Both the position numbers and the translations under genes were made by a program. A stretch of 64,000 nt of DNA from Lantana camara (Eukaryota; Streptophyta; Magnoliopsida; Lamiales; Verbenaceae). The stretch lies in NCBI GenBank assembly GCA_037501455.1, contig CM074865.1, positions 18,050,501 through 18,114,500 on the forward strand. The letters run 5' to 3'. The notes under the pieces are model-generated. The model was not told the DNA's origin and did not search any database. It saw nothing but the letters and a program-made list of their open reading frames with translations. The stretch's first letter is position 1. Each line of letters opens with the position of its first letter. Of the stretch, positions 13,581 through 23,989 are shown one piece after another.

Positions 13581-14679
13581 AATTCTAAGTATTTAATTAT
13601 TTAGTTGTTCTAATTTGATTAGAATAAATAAATAAATAAATATCTTCTATTTTATTATTCTAATAATGTATTAGGATGAGATATTTAATTATTGCTAGAA
13701 TAATTGAATATTCCTAAATTAGTTAGGAACTCTTTCTCTAGAAAATAGATATTTTATTTTAGATAAGATATTATTTACTTGGAGAGAAAGATAGAATAGA
13801 AGAAAAGTCAAAGTTGGAGACCCTCTCCTACAAGACTAGGGTTTCGAACCCCACCTATAAAAGGGCAAGGGGGTTCGAATTTTTTTGCCTTACACGTGAT
13901 TTGGAGAATCACGTCCAACCTTCATGGAATTTGGGGATAATTCTCTTGCTCTCCTTTAACTCGTTTCTTGTTTCTTTAATACACATGGTATAGTACTAGC
14001 ATACTCACTGATATGATTTGAATCTAGGTTGGTGTGGATTAATACTCTGGAGGATTTCTACTTTGGAATCTCGAAGAAAGAATCAAGAAACGGGGATTTT
14101 CATGCCGCATGAAAAACGTTTGAGGGCGGCTCAATACGTTTCAAGAAAGCTACAATTCGCGTGAGTTTCTTGAGTCCCAACGTTACGATACGAACATTGC
14201 AAGTTTTTAGATCCCTTTTGGAAAAAATTTTAAACTTCTGCTGCGTTTACTCTGCTGTTTTCCAACACTCTCCCTCTTGGCGGACACAACCGCATCTAAG
14301 TCTTTGTCTCTAGCCTCCCCAAACATGTCCTCTACAGTATCATGGTGCGGGGTAGGATTCTGAGAACTAGAGCTTGCAGATTATTCTAGTTGGCGAACAA
14401 ATTCCTCTACATGTTCTTCTGCCATGATTGTTTTAAAAATGGGGGTAGAAAGAAGATATGGAGATTTTGGAGATATGAGGATTCTTTGATGGGGGACCGA
14501 GATTCGGGAAGATAAAACCTAATGTTGAGGGTTAGCAAGTCAGAAAGTTAGAGGGAGCAAGAAATTACCTAAAGTTTTTGAAAAGCTTGAAGGAGGTTTG
14601 AAATTGCTCTGGAGATTTTTTGCAAAATTCTCTGGAAATTTGTTTAAATGCGTAAAGATGGAAGGGAAATGAAATCCCC

Positions 14680-14687
14680 CATTTATA
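14680..14687 (-). promoter_or_regulatory. TATA box of the antisense Transposase_28-like gene
   Basis: On the minus strand CCCTATAAATGGG lies about 255 bp upstream of the ATG at 14425. It fits a plant TATA box for the antisense gene, but no transcription start can be seen from sequence alone. Confidence 0.4.
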
Positions 14688-15004
14688 GGGGAAGAAGTTG
14701 GTATGATTTGGGAATATTAAATTCAAAACGCAATCATTTTCCACCTAGGTAACTGCCCACTTTTGGGAACCATCACCCACATCCCGAGGTTCACGCGCCA
14801 TTTTCTGGAAAATCGCACCCACTCGCCCATCAGCATTTAATGCGGGACGTTTCGAGCGGTTAGTTGAAGGAACAACATTTAATGCATATTCAGAAGAGGA
14901 TTCCACCGTACACAATCTCTCGCCGCGAGCGCCACCCTCAGGATTTGGAAAGATTTGAATTCTACATTCCTCATCATTAAGGACTACAGAATTGGGGGGC
15001 AAAA

Positions 15005-15677
15005 TGATGGGGTAGAAACATGCTCAGCCCGCGTTTCGACACATGGCTCGATCATTTGGGCCGCGTTTTGACACGTGGCGCAATCAGCTCGTTCCCTAAG
15101 GTATCCCAACCTCGAAGAAAGAAATAACCCACGAGCGTCAATTGGTTTCACCGTCAAAGCATCCACACGCACTCAAGCTCGTAGAACCCTTGTCACAAGG
15201 GTGAATAAGGGAACGGTCCCCATCGGGAGCCTCAAGATCCTGGCTCCAGTTTTCCTTTGGATCTGCGAGCCCATCATGCTCATGCAAAAACGGCTCTCTG
15301 ACACAACGTACACACCCGCGCACCTGCCACTGTTGCCTGCCACCAAGTTTTCACCAGCTTTTGCAGGAGATTCCTCCTAGGTTTTCCCTAATTACACCAC
15401 GTGTTAGGACAACATCAGGGCAGGATCCCTGACCCTCAACTATAAATAGGAGACTTCATCTCCCCCACTGTAAGCAATCCTCCATTACTGAAACTCTGCT
15501 ATTACTTTGTTTCATCTTCTCTTTCAGATCATCATCTGAGTTGAGCGTTGGAGAGCCAAACTGGGTATCACTCCCGGTTCCTCTAGCTTGGCTTTTTGAC
15601 GGTTTGTTCTTGGTGTTTGTCCTAGCAGGTTGAACCTTCAGCTTTTCCGGCGAGTTCCTTCTTGTTTCCCCACATCA
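15005..15677 (+). repeat. 3' LTR of the Gypsy-type element
   Basis: A polypurine tract TTGGGGGGCAAAA (14992-15004) directly precedes TGATGGGG, and the LTR ends CCCCACATCA, giving TG...CA ends with short inverted repeats. A TATAAATAG box at about 15441 and a Thr/Ser-free, non-coding U5 (TTGAGCGTTGGAGAG...) are typical of plant Gypsy LTRs. The predicted following target-site copy is AACAA (15678-15682); its partner lies outside the window. ORFs within are not considered real. Confidence 0.65.
15440..15448 (+). promoter_or_regulatory. LTR TATA box
   Basis: CTATAAATAGGAG is in sense orientation in the LTR, followed about 35-45 bp downstream by a pyrimidine-rich stretch where an LTR transcript would start. 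Confidence 0.55.
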
Positions 15678-15719
15678 AACAATGTTATTTATGAAGCAAG
15701 TTTGAATACTTAAGTTGTT

Positions 15720-15754
<35 letters not shown>

Positions 15755-15772
15755 AGATCATCCCCACTTTTT

Positions 15773-15875
15773 TTTCAAGAGGGGTTGGTTCAAGTGGTTA
15801 ATGGATTCATTCTCGAAGGTAGTGTCCCGGGTTCAAAATTCCACTTGGGTGTGCGTGTGTTAAAAAAAAAAAAAT
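15773..15875 (+). mobile_element. tRNA-derived SINE with A and B boxes
   Basis: The sequence contains an A box TGGTTCAAGTGG and a B box GGGTTCAAAATTCC about 35 bp apart, and ends in an A-tail. A 13-bp direct repeat ATCCCCACTTTTT flanks it (15760-15772 and 15876-15888). These are hallmarks of a Pol III-transcribed SINE moved by LINE machinery. An adjoining 30-bp poly-T (about 15722-15750) is unrelated low-complexity sequence. Confidence 0.82.
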
Positions 15876-15909
15876 ATCCCCACTTTTTGATCCGATTTAA
15901 CGCGTACAT

Positions 15910-16145
15910 TTTTTAGTTGATAGAGCGTATCCAAATTAGATCTAAATAAAATATATCTGTATTTTATAAAATAAACAAAAAAAGAAAAAGGAAAATTAAA
16001 TCAAACAAATTAAAGAAGGAAAAAAAAAAAAGAAACTTGACAGAGCGTATCCAAATTAAATCTAAATAAAATATGTCTGTATTTTATAAAATAAACTAAA
16101 AAAGGAAAAAAAAATCAAATAAATTAAAGAAGAGAAAAAAAAGAA
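15910..16145. repeat. 120-bp tandem duplication (two copies)
   Basis: Two copies exactly 120 bp apart contain AGAGCGTATCCAAATTARAT, then an AT-rich and a poly-A/AG segment. They differ by only a few substitutions. Confidence 0.85.
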
Positions 16146-16252
16146 ATGTGCTCAACATAGATTAGGATTCCTTAAAACGAAGTTGAACGTTCTATATAAA
16201 GAAATTTCCTCTGCACAACAATCAAAACCAAAATCCTGTCTATTTTATCTAG

Positions 16253-18117
16253 GGGAGTCTTTACTTTGATGGTTGGCGGGGGTGGCTTAAACAATCTTGA
16301 TTTGTTGCGTCTTTACTTTAATGGTTAGTAACTGTTCATTTGGTGTGTGAATGACCTTTTTGCCCCTATCTGGAATAACTTGCACAACGGTAAAGAGGAA
16401 GCCCTTATGTGGAACTGTACATGGAACTGATGAAAATGAAGCAACTTAAAACATCATTGCAGCATCAATTGTTAACATCATTGCAACATCAATTGTTAAC
16501 TGTTTAGAAATTAGAACAGAACATCATACACTAATATTAATCCTGCATGTAGCTTATACTAAGCTTGTTCCAAAAACCCATATTGAATTATACAGTCTTG
16601 ACTTGCATCATAGAGGCACAAATTCATACCCAGGACAGTTATACATAACCTGCTTTAGTTTTTGATGCACATGCAATCATAGACAAAAGACATTGATAAA
16701 CCTTACATCAGAAACATAAATTCCAACCATCCTTAAGAGAGATTCACCAAGTTGCGCTTTTTTGTGCCAAATAGACCAAGTCACACTTCTCTTCGTCTGG
16801 GAGTTCAAAGAAAACATCCAGCTGATCCTGTCTCTTAGCCAGTTCTCTCGTAGCTCGAACCCGTTCCATCCTTGTGAGTGTCAATGCCTAAAACATCTTT
16901 TTTAAAGAGTACAACATTGTAATATATTAATGATCTTTGGACGGTGCTGTACAATCCTGCATGAAATAAGAATGCATCATATATAATTTAGTGCACAAGC
17001 TACTGTATTGAATGAAAAAAAAAAAAAAACCAAATAACAGGGACATTCACCTGAGCCAGGTTATCCCAATTAGCTGGTTGAGCTCTTACTGTTTTTAGAC
17101 TCGCGTTCCAACCCATCTCAGTTTTACTGAGCGCATGATAAACTTCACGATATGTCTTTTTCCATGAGCCGTACTTAGACAGGATATGAGGGTCACCTCG
17201 TAAATCTGTTCCAGGTAGCAGTTCTTCACCTTGCTTCAAGTTGCTGTATATACCCAGCAAGGAATCCGTTCCGTGTTTTCCAACCACTTGCTATGATATC
17301 CTTGAAGGCCAGGAGTAATGCACGTTCCTCCACCGACGTCCAAGACCTTCTTGACCCATTCTTCCTATTACAACTACCCTGCTGTTGCCACTGACCCCTT
17401 GTGTTTGTGAAATCTTTCATCTGCAAACCAGGTTATGCCCACTTCAGAAGAACAGAGTACATCTGTTATCCATATCATATCAACATTTAACAGCAGCAAG
17501 TTAAAAACAGAAAATGCACCAAGCCACACATGACCATGTCCAGTTTTGATACATAAGTAAAATCCGTCAATAACATAGACCGCCAGCAAGCCACAATCGC
17601 GAAAAAAGATTATTTAACAACAGCTACACCAACTCAAGACTACAGATTTAATTACATAAACAGCGATAGTAATTCGACAAAATTAAAAATTTTATCCTGT
17701 CAATAACTCAATGAAAAAATCAAAACCCAGTATCGAATTGCTACCTTGGTTGGGAGTAAGGAGCCGCGTTGACAGCAACCACTGCAATTTCAAGGAAAAC
17801 TTAATTTACCTTCAAGCCATAACAAAGCATAAAAAAACAGAGCATTACTCTTTCAAGATGTTAGGGAAACCCTCCCCAATTTCAGTATAACACGAGGATA
17901 ACTTGTGAATTTCACAAAAGTATAAAAGTCATTTTATCTAATCCACTGCCAATGGATTATTTAGCCACAACAAATTTGGCTGGCAATTTACAGAGCCCTT
18001 GTCTGGGTCCGTACCAGGCTCCGGGAAAAGGCCTCACAACTTATTTATTAAAGTAAAGCCCAGTAATGGAAGGTTAAAATATACAACAAGTCCATTTCTA
18101 CTAAAGTAAAGGCAGCC
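16253..18117 (-). mobile_element. Decayed small PIF/Harbinger element (1.9 kb)
   Basis: Ends GGGAGTCTTTACTTT (left) and, on the minus strand, GGCTGCCTTTACTTT (right) are inverted repeats similar to the terminus of the large Harbinger element A. Flanks are TAG and TAA, a degraded 3-bp TWA target site. It keeps only remnants of the MYB/SANT partner gene and no transposase. Its right end is 158 bp upstream of the IRE1-like ATG. Confidence 0.65.
16745..17426 (-). pseudogene. Harbinger MYB/SANT accessory gene remnant
   Basis: Two overlapping frames carry KNGSRRSWTSVEERALLLAF and GWKTRNGFLAGYIQQLEAR, then KYGSWKKTYREVYHALSKTE. These match the accessory gene of element A almost residue by residue (RRVWTTHEERVLLNAFKDII...KYGTWKKAYREVYEALGKTG). 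A frameshift near 17270 separates them. The C-terminal exon survives only as a DNA match at about 16745-16880 to 31040-31190. Confidence 0.8.
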
Positions 18118-18275
18118 TAATTCTCAAAGCAAATTTCTCTCTTCCATCTTTGTAGAGATCGCCGCCCATCAACCACCACTTTTCTGCTATCCGCCCACAC
18201 AAAAACTCCACCCTACTCGGCGCGCGAGCCACATTTTGTTTTTTCTCTCTAATTTCTTAGATTATAATTTGAGTT

Positions 18276-21200
18276 ATGGCAAACTACCTACCGGATATCC
18301 CTTTCGATACTGATACAGGTACGTTAGTGATACTTGGGAAGCTATTTTTAAAGCTATCAGAATTGCTGGACGACAGTGATGTCGGAAAGGGTTTGTCGCA
18401 CCGTATCACGATGGCGATGGAGGTGGCGCGGGCGGAGGGGCCCAAGTATCCGATGGACGTCCTTGAGAATGCTCAAGTAGATGTCAATTTCATCAAATTT
18501 TGGGTTGATGATTACGTTAGCAGGCTCCGTGCCTCTAACTCCAACCAGAGATATGTTCTTCTAATAGAACGTCATATTCCAATACTGAATAACATCATAA
18601 ACCAGGACTCCTTCCTCAGTAGATCCACTGCGTTTAAGCACCTCCGCGAGCAACTGAACGTACTATATGATAATCTTTTCTTCAGATTGCTTGGCAAATC
18701 CGTTGAAGGGATGGAATATGAGCAATTCAAAATTCCGTGGACGGAAAATCGGAGGTGGAGAGAGTGGATAGCGACTCGAGGGGGGAGAGAGAATACCCCT
18801 GTTGATGCAGGGATCTCGGAGATACTTGGGAAGTTAAGCGACATGTTATCAGAGCCTGAGCAGCCTCTATATATAGAAGGGAAAGGGAAGGTTATAGAAG
18901 GGAAAGGGAAGGGAGTGAAGGAATTCCAGCAGCCTATGGACTACATAGAGAAGGGATCGGAGAACCTCAACATATTTCATATGGAGAGCCGAGAGTCTCA
19001 AGGGGGAAAGCAGATGAACATCATTTGGGATGGGAGTACCATCCGGAAACAGAAAAGTCGAGCTACAGACAAGGGGGGAAAGCAGGTGAACATCATTTGG
19101 GATGAGAGTGCCATTGGGAAACAGATCATTCGACCTACAAACAAGGCGAAGAGGGATAAGAGTACCATTCGGAAACAGATCATTCGAGCTACAGACAAGG
19201 CGAACAAGATCATTAACAAGGATGAAAAAGATATCGAACCCATCAAGATATGGGTTGATGATTACCTTAAGAACATTCGGCACAGAAGTTCCTCCTTCCA
19301 ATTGTACTTCGATCGCATTAACCGTGATATGGGAAGGCTGGACGACTTTATTGAAAGGCTGGACGACTTCATGTTCCTTAATCCTTCCTTGACCGATGAT
19401 TCCCTGCTTAGTATAATCATTGCTGGTAAGATGCTCAAGGAGAGAGAGCACTACCTCCATGAGATATTTTTCATGGATCTGAAAGAGAAATCGCGTAATC
19501 CCAAATTCCACGATGAATTCAAATCCGGAGCTAGATGTCTTAGTATCGGTCTACTTCGTGATCTTATTCGCCTCCAAAATTCACTCCAAAATTCAACAAG
19601 AGAGGTTGTTAATTGCTATCAGCTGATTGGTAGTTTAACCGTGACTAAGGAGGTAATTGTTGTAGCCAGTGACGGGATTGATGTTCGCAAAGGGTACTAT
19701 CATGAAGGGAACTGTCACGAAAACCGCCGTACCGTGGCGGTCGAACGTTTACGAAAGACTCATTACAGTCTTGTGGTGAAGGAGAAAGGTTATCTTATTG
19801 AATCAGTTAAGCATGCCAATATTACCACATGTTTTGGGGTCGAATCCGACGAGGATTCTCACTATATTTGTTTGGAACCATACATGTGTAGTTTGTATGA
19901 TTTTATCGTGGAGAATGGTGATGGTGAGAATGGTGAGGGTGAGAATAAGCTTGAACTCTGGAGGAATGGGTGTGCATCTCACCTACTGAAAAATTTGATG
20001 CGGTAAGCTACACAAACAAACTTTCTTTGGAGTAGTATTTAGTGTGTTGTTTTTCTATCACAAACTTTCTTTGGAGTATTGTTTTTCTATGGAGTAGTAT
20101 TTAGTGTGGTAAGCTGTTTTTGTTTATCTATAGAGTAGTATTTAGTGTTGTTAGCTACACAAACTTTGGAGTAGTATTTAGAATGTTGTTTTTCTATGGA
20201 GTAGTATTTAGTGTGTTGTTTTTCGATGGTCGGTTAATTGGTGGTTAGTACTAGTATTCCGTGTGTTATTTTTTTATGGTTGGTCAACTGGTGGTTAGGA
20301 GTAGTATTTAGTGTGTTGTTTTTTTATGGTTGGTTAACCGGTAGTTAGTAGTAGTATTCAGTGTGTTGGTTTTCTAAATTTGAGTATTCAGTGTGTTGGT
20401 TTTAGAAGTATTCGGTGTGTTGTTTTTCTAAATTTGAGTATATAACCTGTAATATGATTGCAGGGATATTGCAGTTGGGCTGACGCATTTGCATAACCTG
20501 AAAATTGTACATGGGGACTTAAAGCCTCACTATATTCATGTAATTAAAACATCTACGAGACTAACTGCAAAAATATCTCACATAGGCATTAGCACGACTC
20601 CGAAGCCAGACGTAATTTTAGAAAACATGAGATCTTTGATGGGTGAGTATTGTCATAATTTTCACTTTTCTCTCTTTTTCCCAAATCAATTTATGATTAA
20701 ACGAAACTATTATTTCAGGTTGGCATTCCCGGGAAGTAATGAGAGGGGAAAGTCAGAATGCAAATGTTGATTTATTCAGTCTAGGGTGCATTCTCTTTTT
20801 CTGCGCTACGCAGGGCAAGCACCCTTTTGGCGAAGATTTTGAACGAGATGCTAATATAGTTCGAGACAACAAAAATCTCGGGTTGGTAGAAGATTTCCCT
20901 GAAGCTTTTGATCTAATCTCCCATCTCTTGAACTCTAACCCAAAAATGAGGTAATTCGCTAACCTACACATGGTATATATTTTCTTTTGATCTAATGTCC
21001 GTCTCTTGAACTCTAACCCAAATAATTCGTTAACCTACACTCATGGTATATGTTTTTTGTAAGACTTATGGTATATATTTTTTTTGTTAACCTACACTCA
21101 TGGCATGGGATATATTTTATGTAAGACTCATGGTATGCGTTTAACCTATATATCTGTAAGACTTAGGTGAATGTGATTCTCATTCCTTGCTTAATTTATA

Positions 21201-21814
21201 CTCTCACAGGCCAAAGACTGAGGAAGTAATCCACCATCCTCTCTTTTGGGATTCTCAAATGCAGAAAACATTTCTTTTTGAGACAAATAAAAGACTTCAC
21301 GATCAAAATTCTCAACTCCTAAAGACATTGGAAGGAGTATCGGGTTGTAAAGACTGGAACACAAAGATCGATAGTGCGTTCTTGGAAGAGAGTGTTCAGT
21401 ACATTCGGAGGCATGGATATAGGCCATACAACTTTAACAGTGTACGTGATTTATTATTCCTAATAAGAAGTTGTTTAGTACACTATGGCCAATTCTCAGT
21501 CTGGAGTAAGACAATACTAGGGTCGAATCCTGAAGGAGTTCTCAAATATTTTTCGACCCGATTCCCGAAGTTATTTATTGATGTGTATAACGTAATCTCG
21601 GAGCACGACAAGAACAAAAAATATTTCTCAGGTACTTTAGGACTGATGTAAAATTATTGTGGGCTTTGTTTGAAAATCATTTAATATTTTCATCAATCGA
21701 CATTTGTTTATATAAATTTTCATTTATTTTATAGGTGCAATGGAAGTGGAAGCCTTACTAGAAAAAAGAAATACTAGTGGAAGTGGAACCGAAAATACAG
21801 TCAGTTGTCCCTAG
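18276..21814 (+). CDS. IRE1-like protein with degenerate kinase and KEN ribonuclease domains, no luminal domain
   Basis: The spliced CDS is join(18276..20002, 20464..20642, 20719..20950, 21210..21631, 21735..21814), with GT-AG introns and a continuous frame of 879 residues. Canonical IRE1 is an ER membrane sensor whose kinase domain activates a KEN ribonuclease that splices bZIP mRNA. Here no signal peptide, luminal domain or membrane segment is seen. The N-terminal 440 residues are a new region with two copies of a 'I.K/F.WVDDY' helical module (about 70 and 320) and three units of a 22-residue repeat (about 247-310). The kinase-like domain (about 445-720) has VAVERL for VAVK, IVHGDLKP for HRDLKP, and KISHIGIS for KLSDMGIS, so the Lys and metal-binding Asp are lost. 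It also keeps VDLFSLGCILFF and NPKMRPKTEEVIHHPLFW. The KEN domain (about 720-860) has SVRDLL, then IRSCLVHY for IRNKxxHY. A pseudokinase is likely; nuclease activity is doubtful. Confidence 0.93.
20003..20463. repeat. Degenerate minisatellite in intron 1 of the IRE1-like gene
   Basis: The intron is built mostly from repeats of GGAGTAGTATTTAGTGTGTTG followed by TTTTTCTATGG and variants, at least eight degenerate copies. It has a normal GTAAGC donor and a TTGCAG acceptor. Confidence 0.8.
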
Positions 21815-22417
21815 CACAATACGGTCCCTGTTTGATAACTTTTCTAGTGTACATGAATTGTTGGAAACTTGGAAGTCAGGAGTTAGATTTGTGTTTTAAA
21901 CTAATGATTTAGAGCCATTAGACAATCAAGGAAATGTACTGTTTTACTCTTTTAACCCTTTAATATTATTATATATGGGTGATATTATGAAAAGGCATTT
22001 CCATAGCTTATAAATACAAATCCATCTTAAATATAAATTTTCTAGTCAAATCCAAGCCACATTCTTTTATTTATTCATCTCAAACACGTAAAAAAAAAGA
22101 TCTACAAGCCCAGATAAAGTTAAATACATATAAATTTCCTTTCTTGTAACACACTGTAAAGAGGATCATTATCCCTGTTTTCTCTTTCACATATTGTTTA
22201 GTGCATCCCTGTTTTCTCTTTTAGATATTGTTTAATTGCACTTTGGACGGGAAAGAAACCTGCACTTGTTCTCATTCTTTGCCTTTCGTGTTTATTTACC
22301 GGAGGAAAGGCTTTAAAGGAGCTATAGGAAGCTAATATATCACTGCAGAATTTCACAAAATATGGTTGGTTAAATGACGCTATTCTGTCTCACATTTGAT
22401 GTTTTCATTGCTCTTAA
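21815..22417. other. IRE1-like 3' flank, no gene seen
   Basis: AT-rich sequence follows the IRE1-like stop. It probably contains the 3' UTR (for example AATATTATTATA near 21960), a short direct repeat CATCCCTGTTTTCTCTTT near 22170 and 22205, and nothing coding that I recognise. Confidence 0.5.
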
Positions 22418-23975
22418 GGCAATAAAAGTTGCTTCAGAAGCTGCACCAGAGGTTGCCTATTTGAGTGGAATGGCAGTAACTAAACTCGAAGGTAATTCAT
22501 ATTTTTTCACTTGAGCTACAGTGCGGTGCTTCATATTTTTTCACTTGAGCTACAGTGCAACTTTATAGTTGAATTGGTGCTGTGATAATGATATGGGATT
22601 GTTGTCTTCACTCACTTACTTTTTCTCTGGGATGGCGTCCATGCCTATGACTATGAAGTTGCATTACAAAGATTTCTGAAGGAAGATACAGGTAACAGTG
22701 ATGCGATCATTTTCTTGTGGTAGTTCTAAATGTTTGTGTTCTTTTAGCAGGCAATTTTGTGTTAGTTAATCTTTTGTCATTTCATCGTTTGCTGTGTGTG
22801 TATTCTACTTCACCGTGCCAATGTAAGAGCTTCCATTTGATCAAGGAGTTCTAGATGAGAGCTGAAAAAGTGAAAACTTTGCATCACTTGATCCTATTGC
22901 CCATAAAATTCACAGTGCCAGATTATTAATTTAAGTGTGCAGGTCCTTTTGAATATTAGGAAATTGACCTTGTTTTGGAATGTCCAAAATAGGAAATAGG
23001 ATGGTAACTTTGGGAAAGAAGTAGTAGTACATGTCTTCTATTTTATGATTGGCATGTGAAAGTGAATTCTCACCCTCGAGGAACTGTGTAATGCTTACTG
23101 CTGAAAATAACATGTAGAAGTAGCTGGTTTTTACACTATAGAGTGCTTAGAAGGATAGGCTCATAATTCCTACCAGCCGCAGCAATCCTTAGTTTCCTGC
23201 TTTAGAAATGCTTACTGTGGATGGTGCAGGTGGTTGGACAAACACTTTGAGCCTTTGGTGCATGGATCCAGCTGTTGTTTTCAAAGGCATTGCTAAAACT
23301 TCTCCGTCTGTGATTCTAACTTCAGGGTAATTATAGTTGCTTTTAGTTTATTCGTACTGAGGTAACATTCTGGGGTGGCCTTCTTTTTTTTTTAAACATA
23401 TATCTTTAATATTTTTCTGAAACATGTATTGCTTGCATTTTCTGCTTGGTCCTGTTCCAGTTCCTCTGTTATATAATGATCATTTAAATGACATTGATAA
23501 CTCTGCCAACAGAATTTTCCTATCTTGCATCATGGCTAGAATCTTACGTACATACGAATACATATGCACCCGTGCATTGAGAGAGAACATCTATCTTTAT
23601 CGATTGTTTGTTTGTTGTACTTATTCCCCTTTTCTTTCTTTTTCTCACAGGGCTTCGTCACCTTTGAAATTTGAATACTTTTACATGGGAGCTTGGTGTT
23701 CAGTTTGGTAATTGCCTAGAAATTCCACGTGTCATAGATGTTTATCACAGGTAGAAATATGGTTTGTCATGCACTATGCTTGAGAATTTTGGCTTATAGT
23801 TCATCTGTTGTCCAAAACCTGAGAGCTTCTCTATCATCTGCCACAGGTATGGGAAGCTGCAATATCCAGTGGTCCGGGAAACTGTCAAAGTGGCTACGCA
23901 AGTCAATTAGACTGTATAGTTGCTTTGAGGACTCACTGGAGAGTTTGAAATCCTTTTTCAGAGATGTGAAGGTAT
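22418..23975 (+). pseudogene. FANCJ/RTEL1-type DNA helicase fragment
   Basis: Five exon-like pieces match the C-terminal half of a plant FANCJ-type (XPD-family) iron-sulfur helicase, which unwinds DNA in repair. They are SEAAPEVAYLSGMAVTKLEG (about 22437-22490), YDYEVALQRFLKEDT (about 22650-22691) and TLSLWCMDPAVVFKGIAKTS plus VILTSG (about 23244-23327). The others are WELGVQFGNCLEIPRVIDV (about 23684-23740) and VWEAAISSGPGN (from 23850). GT and AG sites flank most pieces. A frameshift lies in the fourth piece and stops follow the fifth. The upstream helicase motifs (Walker A, DEAH) are absent, so this is a truncated, non-functional copy. Confidence 0.82.
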
Positions 23976-23989
23976 TGGAGTAGAGCCAT

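Larger units (their letters stand above)
2634..14267 (+). mobile_element. Solo LTR (about 2.3 kb net) interrupted by a Copia element
   Basis: The element starts TGTTGGGAATAGTGCCC, ends TGCTGTTTTCCAACA and is flanked by a perfect 5-bp TSD CTCTC (2629-2633 and 14268-14272). With the nested Copia removed it is 2634-2915 plus 12272-14267. No internal coding region or second LTR is present, so it is read as a solo LTR in + orientation. A TATA-like CCTATAAAAGGG near 13856 fits a U3 promoter in that orientation. It sits inside the Transposase_28-like gene. Confidence 0.82.
137..14425 (-). pseudogene. Antisense 'gypsy-type transposase' (Transposase_28-like) gene, split by insertions
   Basis: This spliced minus-strand gene was broken by two insertions. 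The start ATG (14425) opens MAEEHVEEFVRQLE and is followed by an in-frame stop. The frame resumes across the solo LTR (14272 to 2628) and again across the hAT MITE (2080 to 1691), where ...NAFVILM joins ECTGNRPSF. In order the product has an acidic N-terminus, a Lys/Ser-rich stretch (2588-2352), and a Transposase_28-like domain (2333-1237) containing FGGLRFPIPF and the 'LxPsQILPNGI' block. It continues with a Gln/Arg/Gly-rich tract (about 1110-960) and a coiled coil (433-137). A GT donor after HAVIS (about 484) and an AG acceptor near 420 define an intron. A one-base frameshift lies near 2160. Function of the family is unknown despite its name. The stop and frameshift make it a pseudogene. Confidence 0.72.
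1..15677 (+). mobile_element. 3' part of a Ty3/gypsy (Tat-like) LTR element, base layer of a nested block
   Basis: This is the oldest layer of the first 15.7 kb. It is defined by a 3' LTR (15005-15677) preceded by a polypurine tract, and by an antisense gene (14425 down to 137) that lies directly upstream of that LTR in the + sense. An antisense extra ORF between pol and the 3' LTR is a known arrangement in Tat-lineage plant Gypsy elements, so the lineage is an inference from layout. No gag-pol is visible; it would lie left of the window. Later insertions (hAT MITE, solo LTR, Copia) account for about 12 kb of the span. Confidence 0.55.

Noticed and set aside
15075..15380. 101-codon open frame on the + strand
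   Set aside because: It lies wholly inside the 3' LTR of the Gypsy-type element, with no recognisable domain.
15781..15860. tRNA gene
   Set aside because: A and B boxes are present, but the sequence does not form a cloverleaf acceptor stem and has an A-tail with target duplications, so it is a SINE.
18867..19511. 214-codon minus-strand frame
   Set aside because: It is antisense to exon 1 of the IRE1-like gene, produced by the repeated coding sequence; no splice or domain support.
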